DNA from: Aurelia coerulea
Lineage: Eukaryota > Cnidaria > Scyphozoa > Semaeostomeae > Ulmaridae
NCBI GenBank assembly: GCA_039566865.1
Contig: CM076943.1
Span: 21,937,163-22,001,162 of the forward strand
DNA length: 64,000 nucleotides
Reading direction: 5' to 3'
Shown here: positions 28,701-40,211 of the stretch, piece by piece
Numbering within the stretch: position 1 is the stretch's first letter
Layout of the letters: the number at the start of each line of letters is the position of its first letter
Notes under the pieces: model-generated
What the model saw: the letters and a program-made list of their open reading frames with translations, nothing else
Told to the model about the DNA's origin: nothing
Databases searched by the model: none
Position numbers and translations under genes: made by a program

Positions 28701-31700
28701 GGGTATACATTTTTGCAATTTTGGCCTACAGCGGTCTAGCCAAGGGTATCATTTTTAACAATATTGGTCTAGCGAACGGTCATGATATCATATTTGGTAC
28801 AAATATGACAATATTTGTCCAGAAAATGGCCAAAATTGGTCTAGCCAAGGGTACTGTTTTCGTAGAAATTAGTCCAGAGAATGGTCAAATTGGTCTAGCC
28901 AAGGGTACCATTTTCGTAAAAGTTGGTCTAGCCAACGGCACCATTTTGAATATGCTCGCGGCAGACCCCTATCCAAAATTTGGCAAGGAACCCCCCCCTC
29001 GTGCCTGCGAAGCTGCTTCGCGGCTTCATGCATTTTTTCCACCTCTGTACAAAGCATTTGTCAATAACTTTTGATTCCAAAGAGCTATTAATGATCTAGC
29101 TGGTGAGATTTTGTTTCGGTGACCCGGTATACCTCACACTTTCAAATTGAAGACACCATTAGGGTGAAATAGCATTCTTTTTAGTCCACATTTAAGTGTG
29201 ACGCAAACGGCTTTGATTTTATTTTGTTATGAAGATACGAACTTCTCAAAGTTTTAATTATCCGAAAATTCCTTCATGCCGCGTACTTGATGATTTCTTA
29301 TTTAAAAATTTTTATGGCACTAACTAAATCTTTTTTTTAGTAATCACGTGTTTTTTCCCTAGGTTGATGATATTTCTCGTACTCAAGTTGTCCTCGGCAA
29401 GTTCAAATCAGCGGTTTTTTCTTGCAGAGGTATTAAGAGATTTTTTCTTCTGATTCAGTTAGTTCTTGGTACAGACGTACAGAGTATTTTTCATTAAGCG
29501 CTGTTTATATGTGCAGGTCTAGACTCCAGCCCTCCAAAGAGGGCTGGATTTTATTTTGTGTTGCATGCAAAGCTGGCCCTTCTAGGAGGGCTAGACATGA
29601 TGGCGCCAGCTATTCGAATCCTATTCTCCAGCATTGATTCTATTGTTTCCGCCAGCCCACATAGGAGAGGGCCGGGCTAGCCCCCTTCATTGCACGTTTT
29701 TGGGAAATTTCCAGCACTCCTAGGCGATATCTCGGGTACTTAATAGCGAGATCTTGCCTAGGGGGCTAGCGTTCCTCTTGTATAGGTTGTCGCAAAAAAT
29801 TGTGCCCCGTTTTGCCCGAAGATTTCGGCAAAACTGCAAAAGATTCTCGCCAAACTTTCATATGATTTTGCTCTCCAGATGTTTAAATAGAGTTTGCTGC
29901 CATCCCTGTAAAACTCCGTTGAAAAATGATGGAACTATGACCTTCAAAGACCAAATTTGCCTGATGACTGAAACCAGCGTTCGGCCATTTTGTCTTACTA
30001 TTTTGCAATGATAAATATATGTGAGTAAAGAAATAGTTTCTGTGACGTAAGAAATAATTGAACTCACTGGTGAATATCAGAATTTTCACGAGAGCTATGA
30101 CATTGGAGGATGCTGCTTCATTTCATCCATGAAGCTATTTATTGCTGCACAATAATAAGACAAGATGGCTGACCGCTGATTTCAGTCATCAGGCAAATTT
30201 GGTCTCCTGAAGGTCATAGCTCCATCATTTTTCAACGGATTTCTACGGGGATGTTAGCAAACTTTAATTGGATATCTGAAAAACAACATCATGCAAAAAT
30301 TTGGCGCGAATCTTTTGCCGTTTTGTTGTCATCTTCGGGCAAACGGGACACATTTTTTTGGGGACACCCTGTATAAACGAAACTAATTGAATCAAGGATT
30401 ACACCAGGAGGTGAGATCTCGGCAAAAATGATTGGCAGCAACTTCGCATTTCCTGCTTTTCTCCTTGGCAAGCTGCACAACAAGGACAGATAATGTTACA
30501 ATAGAATTCGCTACTTTTCATTCACACCTAGATACAGAGCAATTTGTGATTGCAGATAAAGGGAATTCCATGCTCGGTTGGTCAAGACATAAACAAAAAC
30601 AAAGCAAGCTGCAAAAATTGCCCTGAAACTCGGGTCGCTAGCGCGCTCGTTGTGCATTTCAGAAATGGTTTTTAAGAGCAAATATTAGCACATATCGAAA
30701 GAAGAAGGATATATCTAAACTTCTGCCTCGGGCATTTTATTTATTTTGTGCAGAAGCCAATTGGGAGGGGATTCAATTCTCGTACTTTTTAGGTGTAATT
30801 AAAATACTTAACTGCTCAGCTTCTGTACGAAAAAAATTAAATGCCCGAGGCAGAAGTTTAGATATATCCTTCTTCTTTGGATATGTGCTACTATTTTCTC
30901 TTTAAAACCATTTCTGGAATGCACAACGAGCGAGCTAGCGACCTGGGTTTCAGGGCAATTTGTGCGGCTTGCTTTGTTTTTGTTTATGTCTTGACCAACC
31001 GAGCATGGAATTCCCTTTGTCTGCAATCACAAATTGCTTTGTATCTAGGTGTCAATAAAAAGTAGCGAGTTCTATTGTAGCATTATCTGTCCTTGTTAAG
31101 CTGCACTGTAAGTTGGTTTTGTCATTTTACATTCATCGAAAGTATTCATTTATTCTAGGGACTTGGGATGTAAGACCATGTGAAAATAGTAGATTGAAAC
31201 TTGAGAATATTCATGCTTTCACTGTCCTCGACATGGTTTAAAACGTGTTTCGCTCATTTCAGGCAAAGTCTCATCCCGACAACAACTTCTTCGTGACGTG
31301 CGAATTAACAATGCAGCTATGATTGTCATTGTTGCATTGATTTCCATTGTTATTATTGTCTCAGTCACTATTGTACTTGTGAAGCGAAGGAAGCTGCTTA
31401 TAAGAGTCTGTTACAAGCATATGAGAAAACCGGACGACCCTTCAAGCGAGACATTGACTGGTAGGTATCATATCTATGTAAGCATAGGTTCCAAATCTTT
31501 AACTTAGCGTAAAATGGTGGGTGTAAACTTCAATGACCTATTTCTTCTGATTGAATGGCTTGAAAGAAACTTGATATACTTATCTATAATTCTACCGTTG
31601 GACTTTGCAGAAATCTTGAAAATTTTGCGAAATTACAGCGTATTTTATATTCCAACTCATTTTAGGATGTGACGTCATCAAATTTCTAAATCATAAACCA

Positions 31701-34700
31701 GAAGAATGACAGACTTTTGCTTGATGCCATATTGTGGGCATTCATAAACTATGGTTTTCTTCGAAATTAATTCATGTTGCGTGAAACAGTTTAGAAATTA
31801 CGATGGTTTTAAGCTTTTTTGAAAATTTTTCTTGAATTCTTGAAAAAATAGAAAAACATTCTAATTCTGAAAATATTGAAGATTTCAGAAAAGTCCAACG
31901 GTAGAATTATAGAGAAATAGCTAAAGTTTCTTTGAAGTAATTCAGTTCAAAGAAATAGGTCACTCAATTTTACACCAGCCTTTTTAAAGATTTGGAACCT
32001 ATGCTATCTATCTATTCCGATTAGTCTCCCTGTGGTAAAATATGTTGAAGATTGCTTTGAGAATCAAAACCACCATGAAACATATCAAAAACTTTTTCCT
32101 TCTGACACTCAGTCAGTTATGAAACGTCAGATAATATCCGAAAATATGGAACGAAAAGATTATACCAAGCTGTTTTTTAAGGTTTAAGCTACTTCAAGGG
32201 AGTAAAATTTTTGCGGGAAGAAATTTTCGCGAGTTAGAAAAACGTGGAGTCGGCCGTAATGGTAAATTTCACGGCATGGCAGCATAAGTTCCAAATCTTT
32301 AAAAAGTCTGGTGTAAAATTGAGTGACCTATTTCTTTGAACTGAATGACTTCAAAGAAACTTTAGCTAATTCTCTATAATTCTACCGTTGGAATTTTCTG
32401 AAATCTTCAATATTTTCAGAATTAGAGTGTTTTTTCTTCTTTCTCAAGAATTCAATAAAAATTTTCAAAAAAACTTGAAACCATCGTAACTTCTAAACAG
32501 TTTGACGTAACATGAAATAATTTCGAAGGAAACCATAATTCATAAATGCCTACAATATGGTGTCAAGCAAAAGTCTGCCACTCATCTGGTTTATGATTTA
32601 GAAATTTGATGACGTCACATCCTCAAATGAGTTGAAATGTAAAATACGCTGTAATTTCGAAAAATATTCAAAATTTCTGAAAAGTCTAACTGTAGATTTA
32701 TAGATAAGTATCTAAAGTTTCTTTCAAGCCATTCAGTCAGAAGAAATAGGTCATTGAATTTTACACCCACCTTTTTACGCCGAGATAAAGATTTGGAACC
32801 TATGCTTTTCACGGCCATTACGATTTCACTTAAAGCGAAAGAAGAAGGGTAAATCTGAAGTTCTACCTGGCGGATTTCGTTTATTTGATTCAGGAGATGT
32901 TTTGTAATCTTTTCATTTAAGCCCTAAATAGGCGAGAATTACTATGCCTTCTGCTCGGCTCCTGAATCAAATAGACAAAATCCGCCTAACAGAACTTTAG
33001 ATTTACCCTTCTTCTTTCGTCATAAGCACGTAACTTTTCTTAAAAACCACCTTTCGCTTGCACAAGGCGAGAGTTTGTCCTACAGGTTTCGGGGCAACTT
33101 TTACGGCTTTTTTTGTTTTGAATTACGGGTTGAGAGAATTTTCGTTGTCTGCAGTCGCTAATCGTTTTGAATGGAGTTGTCAATCAAACGCAACTGTTGC
33201 TATTGTATTACAAAATCTATCCTTGTTATGTTTGATGACACTGATATCTTCCTATCTTCTTCATAGGCTCTTCTGGCTGCCCCGACACAACGCATTGCAA
33301 GAAAGTACTTATTGTCTACCCAGATGGCTGTGAATATATCAAAAGCTTTGTTATGCTACTTGGCCAGTTTCTTCATGAAAACAATTGTGAATGTATTCTT
33401 GATTTGGTGAACCAACAACTGGTTGATTCTGCTGGAGGAAGGAATCAGTTCATTTTGAATAATCTCGATGAAGCAGGCTGCGTCATTATGGTCTATTACA
33501 GAGGTAAGATAATCACTAGAAAAGATACGCTTTTGTCATCAAAGTTTTTCTGCATAGCCTCCTTCATTAGACTCACTACATAGTCCCAGTTATTGCAACA
33601 ACAACAACGACAGTAATTTGCAGATATGCAGTACAGTAAAAACCCGCGTATAAGAACCTACAATTTTGCAAGTCAGCCTAACTAGGTTCTTATGTTTTGG
33701 GTATTTAGTGGAAAATGAGCCTTTCAGGTTCTTAAATTGGTTCTTATTTTATTCATGACTTTAGGAATTTATTTTCTTCATATTCAAACTTCAGGCCTAT
33801 TATTTACTGTCAGATCACATCAGTTGAATTTATGAGATATTTCCCAACAGAAATTTGTGGAAGAATCCGAAATGTTTATATAATCCAGATAAAATCTTTC
33901 AAAAGCTTCTCATCAGGTAATATAAGCATTTTTTTATTCTTCCACAAACTTCTGTTGTGAATAAGACCCCATGCTCTCTAAAAATAAGAACCTATTTCAA
34001 ATTCCAGGCTGAATGGGCTCTTATATAATTGGGGTTTAATTGCAAAATTTCAGCCTGTAGGTTCTTAATCCACTAGGTTCTTATACGCGGGTTTTTACTG
34101 TACAGTATTTTCAAGATAAAGGTGTACGCAATAAAAAGACGGCTTGGAGTTCTTTAATTCTTTATTTCTCTTCTACTGTCCTCAACACGTTTTGACCTTG
34201 TGGTCATCGTCAGGAGTACAGTATTTTCAGATATACATTACAGTATATCCCAAAAGTGCGACCCATCCTTACTTGAGAGTCTTCAGAAAAGAGTGATATT
34301 TGAATTGATTTGATACATATAATCTCAAGCACAATCTATCGTCTTTCCAATGAGGTGTAGTTTTTTTGCAATAATTCAAGCGTCATTTTAATAGGTATGG
34401 TATACAGTAGAAACCCGCATAAAAGAACACATGTTTTGGGGGTTCAGGCTGATCTTGTTCTTATTTACCGGGTGTTTTCTGTGAAATCAGGCCGAAAGTG
34501 TTCTTAAGGTGTTCTTAAAATTGTTTCTAAAATTAAACACTGAACAAGACGCTGAACAGATGGAATAATGTTCAAGTACAAATTTCTTTAATAATTATTG
34601 GGTGGAACTAACTTCAAAAACATTGACAGTATCTAATTCAGTAACTCATGCCATCCAGCTATTTACATAAGAAGAATGTTCATTTTCAGGCTGAATGTGT

Positions 34701-37700
34701 TCTTATGTCTATGATACTTTTAAACCAAATTTCAGCCTGAGTGTTCTTAATCCACTTATTCTTTTATGCGGGTTTTTACTGTATTTCTGATGCAGGAAGT
34801 GATAAGACATTTGCACAGGTGAAACCCATCTTTATGAGAGCTTACTTCACCAGTACCCTCACTCCATAAGGACCCCCAAGTTACGCTGATCTCATTGAGT
34901 TGAATTGTTGTTGTTGTTGTCGCTCCACTGAGGGCCTTATGGCCATAGAGCTGTAAAACCGGACAAAAATGCCAATCTGCGGCAAGTTTTTGTCGCAACG
35001 TGATGTGCTGATCAGAGTATGGCTTAGAGGAAGGCGGTTTTTGCATTTATGGCTGGAATGAACATTTATCTAAATCCTGATAGCAAGCTTTATGGTACAG
35101 CAGTTCTGGAAAGCTGCTTTTGTGGCGTTTTAAGATTAGTGCTTTTGAGAAAAAGTAGCAGGTGATTTAGGCACAATAGAGCTTTTAGTTAATGCTTTGA
35201 GATTACTTTCTTGAGAATGGCCCGATAGATGTTGTGTTTTTAACCCCCTTGACACAAGAACACAACCTGGACAAAAGCATAAATTCAATGCAATGAAAAA
35301 AGGAAAGACATTTCTTTATATCATTGAAAATAATGTTAACATTTCTCCCAAGATAGAACCAACTCTCGTACAGCAGATTACAATTAATCAATTTCTAAAT
35401 CCTAAATCATCACGAAAAAGTTTTCTCTTTGTCCATTCATGTCGATTCTGTAGAAAACTTGATCGACGTTTTTTTGGTCGTTTTCAGTGTTTTCGAAAAC
35501 GAAAATTTTAAGAAACTCACTTCTAGCTCTGCAGAAAATCCTAGAATCTAATTCAAGCCTTCTGCTACAGATTAAGTCATAAATCTTCAAAATCGGCGCA
35601 CTGTACGATTTATCGTAGCCTGCCAAAAGTGCATTGTTTAATGTCAGGTGGAGAACGTAGCTTTTGTAATATCGCTTGAGTCGGAAAAGTGGTTGGATAT
35701 TGGTTTCAAACTGTTCATGAAGTTCCTATAAACTGATAATATTTGTTGATGATATTTGTGAAGCTAACATGTGAACTTGGATACAAAAATTTGTTTGTTC
35801 TTTTATTTCTAGGCACGAGTGAAATATCGCAGAATGCGTTTAATATTCACGAGAGCGCTATCACAAATTTGATATGCAATAAAAGGTTAAGTCAGACTGA
35901 CTGTTTTCCAATACACTTCAACGAAGAGCCAAACATCGCCCTCTTTACGAATTCATTCAACTTTGGCGAAGATGCGAGTGGGAAGCTGACGCCACTTTTG
36001 ATGAGAATCGTGGGTGCACAAGAATATCAGTTTGGTCATGTTTTGCCTGAAAGAAACGAGCTTATTGTCAGAGATAAGTTGTGGAATGGAATAAAGAGTT
36101 GTTCTGCAAGCATATCTAAGACTCAACATCCACATTGCTTCCCAAGAAAGTGCAGAAAGGTTTGTGGTGTTTTTCTTAGCATAGGGCTCAAATCTTTCAA
36201 ATCTTTGAAAAGGCCGGTGTAAAATTCGATTGCAATTTTCTTTGAATTCGATGGCTTGAAAGGAACTTATGATACTTTGCTGTAAATCTGCCGTGGACAT
36301 TTTTGAATAGATTGACTTTTTTCAAAATGGCGGCAATTTAATTATTTTGAAAAAATTCAGGGAAAATTTAAAAAAAAATTAAAATCGTCGTAAATCCTAA
36401 ACTAATAGAGGAAACATTATATGACCTTCAACAAACCCATAGTTTATTAAGGTGCACAATATGATGGCAAGCAGAAATATGTATCTTTTCTAGTTTAGGT
36501 TAATAAATGCCGCCATATTGAAACTAATCAAGATATCAATAAATTGCCACGGCAGATTTACAGCAAAAAACCCTAAATTCCTTCCAAGCCATTTAGGTCA
36601 AAGAAAACTGCAATATGATTTTACACCGACCTTTTTAAAGATTTCAGCCCTATGTAGTTTTTCTTATTCTTTTAGTATTTCTCTTCCTTGTTGGAGCATA
36701 ATGGTACTAACTGTACCGGGTGTCCTAGAAACAAGTATATAGATTTTGGTCTGCTCCAGCGATGTGAATGTAGCTTTAATCAATGGCTAATCACTCTCAA
36801 AATATTCCTCGATAGCATAGGTTCCAAATCTTTAACTCGGCGTAAAAAGGTGGGTGTAAAATTCAATGACCTATTTCTTCTGATTGAATGGCTTAAGAGA
36901 AACTTTATGTATTTATCTGTAATTCTACCGTTGGACTTTCCAGAAATTTTGCATATTTTTCAAAATTACAGCGTATTTTCCATTTCAGCTCATTTTAGGA
37001 TGTGACGTCATCAAATTTCTAAATAATAAACCAGATGAGTGACAGACTTTTGCTTGATATCATATTGTAGGCATCCATAAACCATAGTTCTCTTCGAAAT
37101 TACTTCATGTTGCGTCACACGGTTTAGAAATTACGATGGTTTTAAGTTTTTTTGAAAATTTTTCTTGAATATCTTGAAAAAGAAGAAAAACACTCTAATT
37201 CTGAAAATATTAAAGATTTCAGAAATGTCCAACGGTAGAATTATAGAGAAATAGCTAAAGTTTCTTCGAAGTCATTCAGTTTAAAGAAATAGGTCACTCA
37301 AGTTTACACCAGCCTTTTTAAAGATTTGAAACCTATGCTTTCCTCGATAGCTTAGTTGAAAATAGATACCTTGTTTGTTAATATTGCTGCTTTGAGAGTA
37401 GAAATATTAATCTTGAAAGCTCAAATTTGCGACCACGTCTAAACCAGAGCTTTGGCCTTTAGGCCTTAGAAAATTCTTTAAGCACATCGAAATTGGAAAC
37501 TGAAATGAAAGAAAAATTAAGAAACTGCTCAATGGGTGACTTCTGGCAAACAGAATCTAATATGATCTAATAGCGTTCAAATTTATCACTACTATTGTTG
37601 ATTTAGTCGCTGTGCCTCAAGACTTTGCTTAGACGAAAAGGCCAAAGCGAATTTGGGCTTTCAGGATTAATATTCTACTCTCAAAGCACCAGTATCAAAA

Positions 37701-40180
37701 AACAGGGTATCGGTGTTCAAGTTAACTATCAAGGAACATTTTGAAAGAGATTAATAATTGATTAAAGCTAAATTCACATGTCTGTATCAAACCAAGTCTG
37801 GATACTTTTTCAGGGGCACCCCGTAGTTCTCGTCCATGTACAAACGAAATATTTTCATGCTAATTCATACCTGTATTTCATTGCGGTTGTTTTCTAGACT
37901 GATTACGATTGAATCCTAGTAATCGCTACCACCCACCCACCCTACTCGCTCATACTAAGGATAAATGAGCGAGTAGGTAGGGTGGGTGGTAGCGATTACT
38001 AGGACTCAATCGTAATCTGTCTAGCAGATCCCAGTGTCAGCTTCTGATTCGAAATTGCAACGGCCATGTTTATTTTTCATAAAGCGAGGCTGTTTGCAAT
38101 TTGCGGTTTTGTGAAAAGAAGGCCGTTTCTTTAGGCACACTTTAATCGCAGTGATTGAGAGAGTTTTGTAGCATGGTAACACCAGTCACAGGACATTTTT
38201 TCGGTGTTCTTTGGCCATAAGAAAGTTTTCTTGTTTGAAGAAATTTTTCTTAATCATGCTTAAAAATCGTTGCGTATGTCACAAAACCAAACAGATAATT
38301 GCACTGTTTGTTTGTTTGTTTGTTCTTGTTTGTAACGAAAATGACTTTCATTGGTTCCCTTGACATAAGCTCAAAATGACCACGATGTGTATTACAGTAA
38401 GTTTATTTGGAGCAACCCCTACTGCAGGAATGTTTAATCTTGAAATTTAGGCTCCTTGGAAGGGCAGATTTCCTTGGCCACGATTTTATCGTTTTAAAAT
38501 GGGATGGGTTGATTATTTTCTGTAGGCTATCGAATAGGCAAGACATTTTCTGGCAGACCCCTTCCCCCCTTCCCGCCTGTGTATGAAAAGTTCCATAATA
38601 GACCCTGTCTCACGTGGAAAAGAGATCCTCATTAATACTTTTTCCTCTTTATCCTCTTTCATAAAACAATAATTATACCGTAGTCGCCAAGTAAGCAAGC
38701 AGTGATTATGGAGCCAATATTATGATATTTAAAGGAAATTGGAAACTAAACTTTTGCACAGGGTGTCCAAGCACGCATTATGCCCCTTCTATGTGGCTGC
38801 TGTGGAGGAGCAATAACCTTAATCGTTGCATAGCATAGCATAGCATAGGTTGCAAATCTTTAAATCAGCGTAAAAAGGTGGGTGTAAAATCCTATGACCT
38901 ATTTCTTCTAACTGACTGGCTTAAAAGCAACTTTAGCTACCTATCTATAATTCTACCGTTGGGCTTTTCGGAAATTTGGAGTATTTTTGGAAATTACAGC
39001 GTATTTCATATTGCAGCATATTTGAGGATATGACGTCATCAAATTTCGAAATCATAAACCAGGAAAGTGACAAACTTTTGCTTGATGCCATACTGTAGGC
39101 ATCCATAAAGTATAGTTCTCTTCAAAATTATTACATGCTGCGTCAAACAGTCTAGAAATTACGATGATTTTGAGATTTTTTGAAAATTTTTCTTTAATTC
39201 TTGAAAGAGAAGGAAAACAGTCTAATTCTGAAAATATTGAAGGTTTCAGAAAAGTCCAACGGTAGAATTATAGAGAAATAGCTAAAGTTGACATGAAGTC
39301 ATTCAGTTCAAAGAAATAAGGCACGGAATTTTACACCAATCTTTTTGAAGAGTTGGAACCTATGCTGCATAGGATAGGCTTCAACTTAGAGTTTGAGATC
39401 TTGTTGGCCTTTGGGCAATGTGACAAGTGGTTGCTGATTTATGGCACAGGAAAGGAAAAATAAGTGTTTGCTTCACAAAGAAAGGGTTCTAGCGTTGCAG
39501 TCAAATTTTATCTACATTTCTCCCAACTATTGATTGTGCAATAGAGAAAAAAGTGTGCTTATTTGTATTTGATTGCCTCCAAAACAATGTGTGTGACCCA
39601 TTCACAAATTACTTTCAAAGAAAGGAACATGGTAAAAATACGAGAAATAACTTAACTGTAAAAGTTCCAAGGATGAAAACAGAATTTGGTCGTAAAAGTT
39701 TGTGTGTGACTGCGGCAAACGTTTATAACAACATTCCCATTTTAGCACGACAGTTAGACTCTAGGGTTTTATTCAGAACACATGTAAATGATCTTGTATG
39801 AATTTATTTAAATATGTAGCAAGCTTTATTTTACTCTTTTGAGTTTGTATATTTATTTCAGCACAGGACCCTAATGATAACAGTGTGCTTTCATACTGAT
39901 AGGTTATTCCTGTATAAAAATTCGTGTATTATTATCATTACTAATAATCTATTTACAAATGTAGAAAGAAATTTAAATACATTGCCAAAACACTTTTTTT
40001 AAATTCACTTGATGTTGACATTGAACGATGGAAGTGCTACTGTTTTTGAAGCGGCCACTTATTTTGCCTTTAGAGCAGCAACCACTTGTAGGATTGCCCA
40101 AACAAGATCTACATTTTTGTACATATTGTACATACATACATACATACATACATACATACATACATACATACATACATACA

Positions 40181-40211
<31 letters not shown>

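Noticed and set aside
34756..35046. 96-codon minus-strand frame
   Set aside because: No family recognised, no splice context, and it begins in the edge of a MITE.
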